Shown here piece after piece: positions 8,462-18,417 of a stretch of 64,000 bases of DNA (position 1 is the first letter of the stretch; each line of letters begins with the position of its first letter). The position numbers and the translations under genes were made by a program. Location of the stretch: the NCBI GenBank assembly GCA_900470965.1, contig UCCS01000009.1, forward strand, positions 1 through 64,000, written 5' to 3'. Below the pieces are notes generated by a model. It saw only the letters and a list, made by a program, of their open reading frames with translations, was not told where the DNA came from and did no database searches. This stretch comes from Hyphomicrobiales bacterium (GTDB lineage: Bacteria > Pseudomonadota > Alphaproteobacteria > Rhizobiales > Rhizobiaceae).

Positions 8462-9422
8462 GTCTGTTCCAAAGTCCGTCTGCCCATTTCCCGATGCGCC
8501 CGATCAGCTTGCGGGCGGTTTTTCCTGCGCGATCCATGATGAAGAAGCCATGGATGGTTCCCTGCCATTCCTCGTAACAGACGTCATTTCCGGCGGCAAT
8601 CAAGCGCTGTGCATAAGCGCGGCCCTCGTCGCGCAGCGGATCGTGGTCCGCGGTGATCAACAGCGTCGGTGCTAAGCTCGAGAGGTCGGCGGCGAGCAGC
8701 GGCGAGACGCGAGGGTCGGAGGGTAGCGTGCCGCCCGAAAGATAATGTTCCGCAAACCAGATCATCGTCGACAGTTGCAGGGAAAAGCCGTTCGCGAATT
8801 CCCGGCGGCTTTCTGTCGTGCCGGAGAGATCGGTAGCCGGATAAATTAAAACTTGCCCGGCAAGCGGGATGGCGAGATCGCGCCCCCGGATCGCCAGCGA
8901 TGCGCAGAGGCTGGCGCCGGCGCTGTCACCCGCAAGGATCACCTTGCCGGCATCAAGTGCAAGCACTTCGCCATTTTCCTGAAGCCAGAGAAGTGCCGTC
9001 TCGGCGTCCTCGAAGGCCGCCGGAGACGGCGCTTCCGGCGCCTTGCGGTATTCGACAGACAGCACATTGGCGTGGGCGGCATTGGCGAGCGTACGAACCG
9101 GCCCGTCATGGGTCTCGATGCTGCCGACCATCCAGCCGCCGCCATGGAAGAACAGGATGGTCCGCGTGGTGCCGGCCACGCGGTAGAGCCGCGCCTTGAG
9201 CCTGACGTCGCCGCTTGGAATCTCCACATTCTCAATGCTGGAGACCGCGTCCTTCGCACCCCAATGAAGGGCGAGCCGGATTTCGGAATCGGCGCGCGCC
9301 TGTTGCGGTGGGAGCGTCTCAATCGCAGCTCCGCCAAGCGCCTCCTGCTCCTCCAACATGGTCCGATATTCCGGCAAAAGCCTCGACCGGTCGACACGCG
9401 CCCCGTTCTCTTGCGGCTCCAT
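8433..9422 (-). CDS. Alpha/beta hydrolase, hormone-sensitive-lipase family
   Basis: The protein shows the oxyanion motif FFHGGGW, the nucleophile elbow GDSAGAS, an aspartate in TADHDPLRDEG and a histidine in GTIHGFF: the full catalytic triad of the HSL esterase family. No signal peptide is present, so it should be cytoplasmic. The ATG at 9422 is preceded by GAGGAGGAG; the TTG just upstream is less likely. It shares a transcript with the GntR regulator and is divergent from the sugar importer. A plausible role is removing acyl groups or opening a lactone on the imported sugar derivative. The substrate is unknown. Confidence 0.85.
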   Translation of the reverse strand: MEPQENGARVDRSRLLPEYRTMLEEQEALGGAAIETLPPQQARADSEIRLALHWGAKDAVSSIENVEIPSGDVRLKARLYRVAGTTRTILFFHGGGWMVGSIETHDGPVRTLANAAHANVLSVEYRKAPEAPSPAAFEDAETALLWLQENGEVLALDAGKVILAGDSAGASLCASLAIRGRDLAIPLAGQVLIYPATDLSGTTESRREFANGFSLQLSTMIWFAEHYLSGGTLPSDPRVSPLLAADLSSLAPTLLITADHDPLRDEGRAYAQRLIAAGNDVCYEEWQGTIHGFFIMDRAGKTARKLIGRIGKWADGLWNRHDDGKRGGG

Positions 9423-9484
9423 CAACTCCTCCTCGCCGATTGCCTGGTGCGATGGAAAGGGAAGATGCCAAAAAAGTCAATAAG

Positions 9485-9506
9485 CGAATATTGCATGCGA
9501 TATTCG
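9485..9506. promoter_or_regulatory. 22-bp palindrome in divergent promoter region, putative GntR operator
   Basis: The element reads CGAATATTGCATGCGATATTCG cut to its arms: CGAATAT on the left, ATATTCG on the right, around a GCATGC core. Only one symmetric base pair breaks the symmetry. It lies midway between the divergent hydrolase-GntR unit and the sugar-binding-protein gene, as expected for a regulator that controls both directions. The assignment to the GntR protein is by position. Confidence 0.6.
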
Positions 9507-9573
9507 ATCGTGCTAGCGATTGGGTATGGCAATGCTGGAAGAGGACCGGACTTGCCCAAATCGGGAGGATGTC

Positions 9574-10599
9574 ATGACAATTCGCAGTCTCATTGCTGCA
9601 GGCCTTGCATGCTCCGTGGCAGTCGCGCCGCTCAGCGCTTTCGCCTCGGACAACAAGATCGCCCTGGTTCCGGGCGGTCCGCACCCCTATTTCGCGCCCT
9701 GGGAACAGGCTGCCGCCGATGCCGCCAAGGATTTCGGCATCGCCGCTGTCGAGTACAAAGTGCCGAGCGAATGGAAATTGGAGGCGCAGACTGAGCTTCT
9801 GGAAAGCCTCGCGGCACAGGGTACCAATGGCTTCGGCGTGTTTCCGGGTGACGCAGTCGGCGTCAACGCCATAGTGTCGGAAATGAAGAGCAACGGCATT
9901 CCCTCGGTGGCACTTGGCGGCTGCGCGCAGGATCCGACCGATGTCGGGCTTTGCCTGGCGACCGATGTTTCGCAGTCGGCCTATCTCGGCACCAAGGCGC
10001 TGATCGAGGCGATGGGTGGCAAGGGCACGATCGTTCATCTGGCAGGCCTGCTCGTCGATCCGAATACGACGCTGCGCGTCAAGGCGGTCGAAAAGGCCGT
10101 CGGCGAGACGAATGGCGCCGTCACCCTGTTGCAGACGGTCGGTGATACCGACAGCCAGGAACAGGGCGACCAGAAGATCAATGCCCTGCTTGCCGCGCAG
10201 AAGGACAAGATCAACGGCCTGATCGCCACCGGCTATATTTCCTCGGTGGTGGCTGCAACCGCGCTCAAGAACCTTGGCGATAAGAAGATCAAGCTTGTCG
10301 GCATCGACGATGACAAGATCATCCTTGACGGCATCCGTGACGGTTTCGTTGCCGGCACCATGGCGCAGAACCCCTATGGCCAGGCCTATATCGGCGCCTA
10401 TGTGCTTGATCAGATGGCTGCAGGCTGCAGCGTGAAGGCGGACGCCCCGTGGATCGCCACACCTCAGACGGCGCATTTCGTCGATTCCGGCACGCTGCTG
10501 ATCTCGGAAAAGAACGTCGACAGCTACAAGGACGATCTGAAGGCGCTGACGAAGAAACTGCAGGGGAGTTTCAAGGACACCTACCTCTCCTGCAAATAA
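9574..10599 (+). CDS. Sugar ABC transporter substrate-binding protein (periplasmic binding protein type 1)
   Basis: A cleavable signal peptide (MTIRSLIAAGLACSVAVAPL, ending near AFAS) precedes a type-1 periplasmic sugar-binding fold. Typical elements are NKIALVPGGPHPYFAPW at the mature start, the GFGVFPGD loop and KIKLVGIDDD. The start at 9574 has GGGAGGA nine bases upstream. It begins an operon with two permeases, an ATPase, an enolase-superfamily enzyme and a mutarotase. This suggests uptake of a monosaccharide or sugar acid; the ligand is unknown. Confidence 0.88.
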   Translation: MTIRSLIAAGLACSVAVAPLSAFASDNKIALVPGGPHPYFAPWEQAAADAAKDFGIAAVEYKVPSEWKLEAQTELLESLAAQGTNGFGVFPGDAVGVNAIVSEMKSNGIPSVALGGCAQDPTDVGLCLATDVSQSAYLGTKALIEAMGGKGTIVHLAGLLVDPNTTLRVKAVEKAVGETNGAVTLLQTVGDTDSQEQGDQKINALLAAQKDKINGLIATGYISSVVAATALKNLGDKKIKLVGIDDDKIILDGIRDGFVAGTMAQNPYGQAYIGAYVLDQMAAGCSVKADAPWIATPQTAHFVDSGTLLISEKNVDSYKDDLKALTKKLQGSFKDTYLSCK

Positions 10600-10604
10600 C
10601 GAGA

Positions 10605-10632
10605 GCGGCGTGGGGTCGAAAGCGCCCGCCGC
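10605..10632 (+). terminator. Weak stem-loop after the sugar-binding-protein gene
   Basis: GCGGC and GGG pair with CCC and GCCGC across a short loop, starting five bases after the stop codon. There is no T-tract. Equivalent hairpins follow three other binding-protein genes in this window, so it may protect the 3' end of the binding-protein message rather than terminate it. Confidence 0.35.
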
Positions 10633-10671
10633 CCAATCATTCCTGTTCCACGAGACCGGTCATCCCAGCGC

Positions 10672-11691
10672 ATGGCACCCATCGACAATGATAGCCCCGT
10701 CCCCGATGCAGGCAGACACAGCCTGCTGGGATTGCTGACCAGGGGGCCGGCGCAGCTCGGCCTGCTGATCATCCTTCTGATCCTGTGGGCCGTCTTCACC
10801 AGTCTGGCGCCGGGCTTCCTGTCGCGCTTCAACCTGAATTCCATGGGCCGCTCGGTCGCAATCGATGTCGTGGTCGGCTTCGCCCAGATGGTGGTGCTGG
10901 CGACCGGCGGCATGAACCTCTCGGTCGGCGCGATCGGCGTCTGCTCCGTCATGGCTGCGGGCTATCTGATGCAGACGGCAGGCCTGCCCATTCCGCTTGC
11001 GATCATCCTGACGCTCGCTTTCGGCGGCCTTCTCGGCGCGCTGAATGGGCTCGCGATCGTCAAGACCGGCGTCAACAGCTTCATCGTCACGCTCGCCAGC
11101 GCCAGCCTGTTTTCCGGCGGCATGCTGATCTTCACCAAGGGCGTGCCGCTGAACGGGTTGCCGGCGAGTTTCGGCGCCTTCGGCCGCAGCGGCATCGGCC
11201 CGGTGCCGTCGCTGGCGGTCGCAGCACTTTTGATCGGCGCCCTGCTCTACATCCTTTTCAAGCATACGGTGCTCGGCCGGCAGATCCTGGCCGTCGGTGC
11301 CAATGCGCGTACGGCGGAAATGTCGGGCGTCCCCGTCGGACGGATTACCATCTTCGTGCATGTGCTCTCGGGAATGCTGGCCGCAGCAGCAGCCTTGATG
11401 CTGACGTCACGATTGTCAGCGGCCATGCCCGGCGTTGCCGGCGACGACTGGCTGCTGCCCTCTTTCCTTGCCCCCGTCATCGGCGGCACCGCGCTTGCCG
11501 GCGGAATGGTGTCGGTGGTTGGTACGATCCTCGGTGCAATGCTGGTCGCAACCATCCGCAGCGGCCTGCTGGTGCTGCAGGTCGGGAATTTCTGGCTGCA
11601 GCTCTTCCTCGGCATCTTCCTGCTCTCGGCAATCCTGTTCGAACGCTACCGGACGAAGCTCGCAATCCGCGAACAGACGAGGCGCGCATGA
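10672..11691 (+). CDS. Sugar ABC transporter permease (RbsC-like), first of a pair
   Basis: This 339-residue multi-spanning permease carries GGMNLSVGAIG, the family form of the GxDLSxG motif, and an internal GVNSFIVTLAS. It has the SGVPVGRITIFVHVLSG coupling segment and a late GGTALAGG. These are typical of CUT2 ribose/xylose-type permeases. It is followed by a second, different permease with a 4-bp overlap, so the channel is probably a heterodimer, whereas ribose systems usually use one permease as a homodimer. No strong ribosome site is seen before this ATG. Confidence 0.88.
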   Translation: MAPIDNDSPVPDAGRHSLLGLLTRGPAQLGLLIILLILWAVFTSLAPGFLSRFNLNSMGRSVAIDVVVGFAQMVVLATGGMNLSVGAIGVCSVMAAGYLMQTAGLPIPLAIILTLAFGGLLGALNGLAIVKTGVNSFIVTLASASLFSGGMLIFTKGVPLNGLPASFGAFGRSGIGPVPSLAVAALLIGALLYILFKHTVLGRQILAVGANARTAEMSGVPVGRITIFVHVLSGMLAAAAALMLTSRLSAAMPGVAGDDWLLPSFLAPVIGGTALAGGMVSVVGTILGAMLVATIRSGLLVLQVGNFWLQLFLGIFLLSAILFERYRTKLAIREQTRRA

Positions 11692-12644
11692 AGACGCTGA
11701 TTTCCCTTGCCGCAAGGACACAATGGTCCGGCATCCTGGTCGGCGTCATCGCCGGCGGCATCGCGCTCGCCTTCGCCTCCCCCGCTTTCATGACGGAATT
11801 CAATTGGTTCGTCATGCTGCGCAGCATCTGCGTATCGCTGCTCGTCGCCTTCAGCCAGATGGTCATGCTGGGCGTCGGCCAGATGAACCTTTCCGTCGGG
11901 GCGCTCGGCGGGCTCGTCGCTGTCGTGACCGGTGGACTTATGGATGTCTGGGGACTGCCGGCCATCGCCGCAATCATTGTCGGCCTCGCCTTCGGCGGCC
12001 TTGCCGGTTTCATCAATGGCTGGCTGACGGTGCGCACCGGCATCAACGGCTTCATCGTCACACTCGCGACCGGATCAGCCTTTGCCGGCGTCAATCTCGG
12101 CATCACCAAGGCCATTCCCTTCTACAATCTGTCGCCGGCCTTCGTCGCCTTCGGCAATGGACGCCTCGGTCCCTTCCCGCTGCTGCTGATCGTGCCGCTG
12201 GTGGTGACCGTGCTGCTCATCATCTTCTTTGTCCGCACGGTCGAGGGACGCTACATGCTGGCGGTCGGCGGCAATGCCCATGCGGCGGAGCTGTCGGGCA
12301 TTTCGGTCGCCCGCGCGACGATCATGGCGCATGTGCTTTCCGGCCTGCTGGCCGCAACTGCCGGCGTGCTCGCCGTCGCCCAGCTCGGCTCAGCGCAACC
12401 GACGATCGGCGCGGACTGGGTGGTCATTTCCTTTGCGGCGCCGATCATCGGCGGAGCAAGCCTTGCCGGCGGCTCGATCTCCATCCTCGGCACCCTCATC
12501 GCCGTGTTGCTGGTCGGGCTGATCCAGAATGCCATGGTGCTGCTGGCGGTCGATCCCTACTGGGTGACCTTCCTGCTCGGCGCGCTGATCCTCGCTGCCG
12601 TCTGGATCAACCGCTACCGCGCAGTCCGGGTCGGGGAGGATTGA
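11688..12644 (+). CDS. Sugar ABC transporter permease (RbsC-like), second of a pair
   Basis: The ATG at 11688 overlaps the stop of the first permease (ATGA). This 318-residue protein has the same architecture: VGQMNLSVGALGGL, GINGFIVTLATGSAF, and a coupling loop LSGISVARATIMAHVLSG. The open frame extends much further upstream, but that part reads through the previous gene in another frame and is rejected. The protein pairs with the permease at 10672 and the ATPase at 12646. Confidence 0.88.
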   Translation: MKTLISLAARTQWSGILVGVIAGGIALAFASPAFMTEFNWFVMLRSICVSLLVAFSQMVMLGVGQMNLSVGALGGLVAVVTGGLMDVWGLPAIAAIIVGLAFGGLAGFINGWLTVRTGINGFIVTLATGSAFAGVNLGITKAIPFYNLSPAFVAFGNGRLGPFPLLLIVPLVVTVLLIIFFVRTVEGRYMLAVGGNAHAAELSGISVARATIMAHVLSGLLAATAGVLAVAQLGSAQPTIGADWVVISFAAPIIGGASLAGGSISILGTLIAVLLVGLIQNAMVLLAVDPYWVTFLLGALILAAVWINRYRAVRVGED

Positions 12645-12645
12645 G

Positions 12646-14169
<1,524 letters not shown>

Positions 14170-14182
14170 GAGGAACCATGCC

Positions 14183-15301
14183 ATGGCCCGCATTGAAAAG
14201 ATCGAACTGCGCATGGTGGACCTGCCGCCGAAGGTGAAGCGTACCGATGCGATCCAGAGCTTCGTCAGCCAGGAAACGCCAATCGTCACCATCACCGATT
14301 CCGACGGTGCCTCGGGTACCGGCTATTCCTACACGATCGGTACCGGCGGCTCCTCCGTCATCCGGCTTCTGTCGGACCATCTGGCGCCGCTCTTGATCGG
14401 CGAGGATGCCGATTGCATTGAGGCGATCTGGCACAAAATGGAATTTGCCACGCATGCAACGACGATCGGCGCGATCACGGCGCTGGCGCTCGCGGCCGTC
14501 GATACCGCACTCTGGGATCTGAGAGCCAAGAAGCAGAAGCTGCCGCTCTGGAAACTTGCCGGGGGTGCCAAGGAAAGCTGCCCGCTCTATACGACCGAAG
14601 GCGGCTGGCTGCATATCGAGAAAGAGGCGCTTGTCGAAGACGCCCTGCAGGCGAAGGCGAAGGGTTTTAGCGGCTCGAAGGTGAAGATCGGCAAGCCGCA
14701 CGGCGCTGAGGATTATGCCCGTCTGTCTGCGGTACGCGCCGCCCTCGGCGATGGCTTCGAGATCATGACCGACTGCAACCAGGGCTTTACCGTCGATGAA
14801 GTGATCCGCCGGGCAGAACGGCTGAGGGAACTCGATCTCGCCTGGATCGAAGAACCACTGCCGGCCGACGATCTCGACGGCCATATCCGGCTGTCGCGCT
14901 CGACCCCGACGCCGATTGCCGTCGGCGAATCCCTCTATTCGATCCGGCATTTCCGCGAATATATGCAGAAGGGCGCCTGCTCGATCGTGCAGGTGGATGT
15001 TGCCCGCATCGGCGGCATCACACCCTGGCTGAAGGTTGCGCACGCGGCCGAAGCCTTCGATATCCCCGTCTGCCCGCATTTCCTGATGGAGCTGCATGTC
15101 AGCCTGGTCTGCGCCATCCAGAACGGCAAATATGTCGAATATATCCCGCAGCTCGACGATCTGACCACCAGGGGCATGGAAATCCGCGACGGCCACGCCA
15201 TCGCCCCCTCCGAACCCGGCATCGGCATCGAATGGGACTGGGATGCCGTCAAGAAGCGCAGCATCGCCGAATTCACGACAGAAATTACCCGAGGGCGGTA
15301 G
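14183..15301 (+). CDS. Mandelate racemase/muconate lactonizing enzyme family protein (enolase superfamily)
   Basis: This 372-residue barrel enzyme has the expected catalytic positions: a KVK motif in SGSKVKIGKP, metal ligands in MTDCNQG, WIEEP and AVGES, and a histidine in CPHFLMELH. Such members abstract the alpha-proton of a sugar acid and usually dehydrate or epimerise it. The start at 14183 has TAGGAGGA upstream; the ATG at 14178 is out of frame. Sitting between a sugar importer and a mutarotase, it is probably an acid-sugar dehydratase. The exact sugar acid cannot be read from sequence. Confidence 0.87.
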   Translation: MARIEKIELRMVDLPPKVKRTDAIQSFVSQETPIVTITDSDGASGTGYSYTIGTGGSSVIRLLSDHLAPLLIGEDADCIEAIWHKMEFATHATTIGAITALALAAVDTALWDLRAKKQKLPLWKLAGGAKESCPLYTTEGGWLHIEKEALVEDALQAKAKGFSGSKVKIGKPHGAEDYARLSAVRAALGDGFEIMTDCNQGFTVDEVIRRAERLRELDLAWIEEPLPADDLDGHIRLSRSTPTPIAVGESLYSIRHFREYMQKGACSIVQVDVARIGGITPWLKVAHAAEAFDIPVCPHFLMELHVSLVCAIQNGKYVEYIPQLDDLTTRGMEIRDGHAIAPSEPGIGIEWDWDAVKKRSIAEFTTEITRGR

Positions 15302-15305
15302 CAAT

Positions 15306-15635
15306 ATGCAGCGAATGGGCATGGTGATCGGCCTGGAGCCGGACAAGGTCGCAGATTACAAGGCACTGCATGCCGCCGTCTGGCCGGAGATCCTGTCACT
15401 GATCTCGGCCTGCAACATCACCAACTATTCGATCTTTCTGAAGGAGCCGGAAAACCTGCTGTTTGGCTATTGGGAATATGTCGGTGACGATTTCGAAGCC
15501 GATATGGCCAAGATGGCCGCCGATCCGGCAAATCGGCAATGGTGGGCCGTCTGCATGCCCTGCCAGAAGCCGCTTGCAACACGCAAGGACGGTGAGTGGT
15601 GGGCGATGATGCCGGAAGTATTTCACTTTGATTGA
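15306..15635 (+). CDS. rhaM: L-rhamnose mutarotase family protein
   Basis: This 109-residue protein has the full-length RhaM dimeric alpha/beta-barrel pattern: RMGMVIGLEPDKVADYKALH, VWPEILSLI, a central NYSIFL, and WWAVCMPCQKPL near the end. These enzymes interconvert alpha and beta anomers of L-rhamnose or related L-sugars. It is the last gene of the sugar operon, four bases after the enolase-superfamily gene, and suggests that the transported substrate is a 6-deoxy or L-configured sugar. The symbol is given for the family; rhamnose specificity is not proven. Confidence 0.8.
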   Translation: MQRMGMVIGLEPDKVADYKALHAAVWPEILSLISACNITNYSIFLKEPENLLFGYWEYVGDDFEADMAKMAADPANRQWWAVCMPCQKPLATRKDGEWWAMMPEVFHFD

Positions 15636-15693
15636 ACTGGCGTTGCTCAGGCGCTCGAAGCAGAACGCTTCCGGGAGCCATGGAATTGCAATT

Positions 15694-15730
15694 CTGATAT
15701 CATTGCCTTATATGCAATCAATGATATCAG
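15694..15730. promoter_or_regulatory. Perfect 12-bp inverted repeat upstream of the toxin-antitoxin pair
   Basis: CTGATATCATTG at 15694-15705 is exactly mirrored by CAATGATATCAG at 15719-15730, with a 13-bp spacer containing TATATG, a plausible -10 element. The right arm ends ten bases before the antitoxin start. Ribbon-helix-helix FitA/VapB antitoxins bind such inverted repeats with their toxin to repress the operon, so this is the expected autoregulatory operator. Confidence 0.75.
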
Positions 15731-15739
15731 GAGGCTTTT

Positions 15740-15985
15740 GTGGCCAGCATGACTATCCGCAATATCGATGATGCGCTGAAACGGCGCCTGCGAATCCGGG
15801 CTGCGAGCCACGGCCGGTCCATGGAAGACGAAGCGCGCGATATTCTTCGATCGGCACTGGCCACCGGCGAGACACCACGCAACCTTGTTCAATCCATCAG
15901 GGCACGCGTTGCACCGACCGGTGGCGTTGACCTTGATATTCCCGCACGTGAGCCTATTCGTGACATGCCGGACTTCGAACAGTGA
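15740..15985 (+). CDS. fitA: FitA/VapB-type ribbon-helix-helix antitoxin
   Basis: This 81-residue protein has an N-terminal ribbon-helix-helix (MTIRNIDDALKRRLRIRA) followed by RSMEDEARDILR, the hallmark of FitA-type antitoxins. It ends in an acidic tail that normally threads into the PIN-domain toxin. The start is GTG at 15740 after GGAGG, with an in-frame ATG at 15749. Its stop overlaps the toxin start. It would bind the inverted repeat just upstream and block the toxin. Confidence 0.88.
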   Translation: MASMTIRNIDDALKRRLRIRAASHGRSMEDEARDILRSALATGETPRNLVQSIRARVAPTGGVDLDIPAREPIRDMPDFEQ

Positions 15986-16404
15986 TCATCCTCGATACGA
16001 ATGTTCTTTCCGAGCTGTTGGTGTCATCCCCGAGCCCAGCCGTCATCGACTGGTTGGCCGAGCAGGGCCCAGCTTCGGTATTCACGACGTCTATCACCGA
16101 GGCAGAAATCCTATACGGCTTGCGGTTACTACCAGAAGGTCGCCGCCGTCGGGAGCTAGAGGCCGCAATATTACCGATCTTCAATGAGGATCTTGCAGGG
16201 CGTGTCCTACCCTTCGACCGCGAAGCAGCGGACGTCTATGCCACTATAGCGACCAGGCGGCGCGCTCCGGGTCGCCCAATCAGCCAATTTGATGCACAAA
16301 TCGCAGCCATAGCCTTATCTCGCGGCGCGTCGCTTGCGACGCGCAACGAAGCCGATTTCGAGAATATCGGCCTGGCGATCGTGAACCCATGGAAGGCAAG
16401 CTGA
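15982..16404 (+). CDS. fitB: FitB/VapC-type PIN-domain toxin
   Basis: This 140-residue PIN-domain ribonuclease has the acidic residues of the active site: LDTNV at residues 4-8, the glutamate in TEAEILYG, FDAQIAAIA and the final RNEADFE. Such toxins cleave RNA when freed from the antitoxin. It starts with GTG overlapping the antitoxin stop. The frame is intact and all key acidic positions are present, so the module looks functional, unlike the decayed modules at 38 and 59 kb. Confidence 0.88.
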   Translation: MIILDTNVLSELLVSSPSPAVIDWLAEQGPASVFTTSITEAEILYGLRLLPEGRRRRELEAAILPIFNEDLAGRVLPFDREAADVYATIATRRRAPGRPISQFDAQIAAIALSRGASLATRNEADFENIGLAIVNPWKAS

Positions 16405-16587
16405 TCTAAATAGGCGATCTCATCAGGGCCGGGGTCGGTCCGTTGCAAATTTTCCGACTATCCACGCCTGGGCCCGCCCCCTCCTTGCTGATCATTCTCG
16501 TCAGTGTGGCGGTGCTGCTCGACGTCCGGCAGGCAAGATAATTGCCGGGCCCATCGCGAGTGCGACAGCTGTGCTTATTGAACCCAT

Positions 16588-17259
16588 TCAATACGCTCTG
16601 TCGAAACCAAGCTCGAACCAATCCATCACATCCGGCGAGACAAGGTCTTCTTTCGATAGGCCATTCAGCATCCACTTGCCATAGCTATCGCCTTTGGATG
16701 GCCGTCCAATCTTCAAGCGCTCGGCAATCTGCAGGGCAATGATCGTTTGATCCCTCGAACTCAGGAGCAAAGGCAATCGGCCCGCGAGGCTCGTGCTGCT
16801 TCTCCTCTTTCCATCGAGCACTCCGGCCACGCAACCGGTAAAATAGCCAGCTCTCTTCGCCCTTGGAAACCAGGTGCTGCCGTCGTCATAGGCGGGTGCA
16901 CTCAGCATCTCGCGGATGGATTTATCCGGTTTGCCCCAATGGAGCACGGCGTCAAGCTGATCAACCACCTCAGGCGTTCTGTCGCTTGCGAACATGACGC
17001 GCATATATTGGCAAAGCGCCGGCGCGCCCCTGCTTCTTTCTATCTCGGTACTCACGCCGTCGGGATCGGCCATGATCGCCGCACCGAGGTCATTGAGGAT
17101 TTTTTTCCGTTTGTGCTCATTGAGAGCGGCGAGATCGCGCCTGTCCCGGATGAAGTCGCTCCAGACGGAGGCTGGCTGGCTCTGAGCCATTGTCGCGACC
17201 ACCGATGACAGCAGCACAGCAGCCACAAGGACCGCGTGCCTGCAAGCGGATTTTATCAT
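16588..17259 (-). CDS. Exported hypothetical protein
   Basis: I do not recognise this 223-residue protein. It begins with a signal peptide (a hydrophobic run ending in ATMAQS), so it is probably periplasmic. The mature part has two cysteines (ALCQY and TGCVAG) that could form a disulfide, and charged helical stretches. No catalytic motif is evident. It stands alone between the toxin-antitoxin pair and the efflux operon, and the 180 bp on its 3' side hold nothing I can identify. Confidence 0.6.
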   Translation of the reverse strand: MIKSACRHAVLVAAVLLSSVVATMAQSQPASVWSDFIRDRRDLAALNEHKRKKILNDLGAAIMADPDGVSTEIERSRGAPALCQYMRVMFASDRTPEVVDQLDAVLHWGKPDKSIREMLSAPAYDDGSTWFPRAKRAGYFTGCVAGVLDGKRRSSTSLAGRLPLLLSSRDQTIIALQIAERLKIGRPSKGDSYGKWMLNGLSKEDLVSPDVMDWFELGFDRAY

Positions 17260-17342
17260 TCTGCGAAGCCCCAGGATCCGACCTTCGATCTTGTTCAGCC
17301 TGCATTATTATCCAGATTCGGAGGCCAGACGAAAGCTTGCCA

Positions 17343-18206
17343 TCAGCTCCTGTCCACCTCTACCGTCGCCGTCAGGCCGGCGATCAGCCTGACATCATCA
17401 GGCACGGCGTCGATGCTGATGCGCACCGGCACGCGCTGGGCAAGGCGCACCCAGCTGAAGGTGGGGTTGATGTTTGCGAGCAGGCCGCTGCCGGCGGTGC
17501 GTTCGCGGTCCTCGATGCCGGTTGCAATGCTTTCGACATGGCCGTCAAGGCTTTTCGTCTGGCCCATCAGGTGGATGGATACCTTGTCGCCGGGGTGGAT
17601 GCGCTGCAGCTTGGTTTCTTCGAAATAGCCTTCGACGCGCAGCGAATCCGTATCGATCAGCGCGATCTTGGCGGTTCCGGCGCTAACATAATCGCCCGGG
17701 CGCAGGCTGAGATTGGAGACCGTCCCGTTGACCGTCGCCTTGATCTCCGAACGGTCGAGATTGAGCGCAGCCAGATCGCGGTTGGCGGCTGCCTGGCGGA
17801 AGGCGGCTTCGGCCTGCTCTTCAGCCGTCTGCGCCTGTTCCTTCTGCTGCAGCGAGGCGGCTTCGCCGAGGCGCTCCTGGCGCTCGCGCTCACGGTGTGC
17901 CTGGTCGAGCGCGGCCTTGCTGCCTTCGAGTGCCGCTTCGGATTGAGCGAGCGCTATCGAGAAACGTGCGCGATCGACGCGGAAGAGGATATCGCCCTTC
18001 TTCACCGCCTGATTATCGATGACGAGCACCTCGCTGACGAGGCCAGAGACATCGGGCGCGATCCCGACGACATCGGCGCGCAGTCGAGCATCGCGCGTCC
18101 AGGGCTCGTCCATATAGTGGCCCCAAAGCCCGCGGCCGACAAAGACGGCGGCGACGACCACGGCAAGAGTGACGATGAGGCGACCAATGAATTTCAGGGA
18201 GTTCAT
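17343..18206 (-). CDS. HlyD/EmrA-type membrane fusion protein of an efflux system
   Basis: This 287-residue protein has one N-terminal membrane anchor, a biotinyl-lipoyl-like segment (APDVSGLVSEVLVIDNQAVK), a coiled-coil hairpin rich in Ala, Gln and Glu (about residues 80-150), then the beta-barrel part. This is the periplasmic adaptor of AaeA-type efflux pumps. It overlaps the DUF1656 gene by four bases and is the last gene of a MarR-FUSC-DUF1656-HlyD operon. In AaeAB systems the pump exports aromatic carboxylic acids; the substrate here is inferred from that. Confidence 0.87.
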   Translation of the reverse strand: MNSLKFIGRLIVTLAVVVAAVFVGRGLWGHYMDEPWTRDARLRADVVGIAPDVSGLVSEVLVIDNQAVKKGDILFRVDRARFSIALAQSEAALEGSKAALDQAHRERERQERLGEAASLQQKEQAQTAEEQAEAAFRQAAANRDLAALNLDRSEIKATVNGTVSNLSLRPGDYVSAGTAKIALIDTDSLRVEGYFEETKLQRIHPGDKVSIHLMGQTKSLDGHVESIATGIEDRERTAGSGLLANINPTFSWVRLAQRVPVRISIDAVPDDVRLIAGLTATVEVDRS

Positions 18207-18412
18207 GCGAAATACCAGCGTGTGAAGGAGGAAACGGCTCCAAGGACGAGCACGTAGAGGGCGAGGTCGAAGAGACCACGGTGCCAGACGAGGGAATAGG
18301 CACCGAGCCAGGCCAGCATCCGTCTGATGACGATCATTAGCATCAGGCTCAGCACCATGAGAACGAGGAGGCGTGGGACATAGACGCCGTAAACATCAAA
18401 TTCTGCAGGCAT
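18203..18412 (-). CDS. DUF1656 small inner-membrane protein (AaeX type)
   Basis: This 69-residue protein has two predicted membrane helices and the family start EFDVYGVYVPRL. DUF1656 proteins are almost always encoded between a FUSC pump and its HlyD adaptor, as here. Its precise role is not known; it is presumed to help assemble the pump. It overlaps the adaptor gene by four bases and lies five bases after the FUSC gene. Confidence 0.85.
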   Translation of the reverse strand: MPAEFDVYGVYVPRLLVLMVLSLMLMIVIRRMLAWLGAYSLVWHRGLFDLALYVLVLGAVSSFTRWYFA

Positions 18413-18417
18413 GACAA

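Noticed and set aside
10785..11687. Long N-terminal extension of the second sugar permease
   Set aside because: It is the first permease read out of frame; the ATG at 11688 gives a normal-length protein coupled by ATGA.
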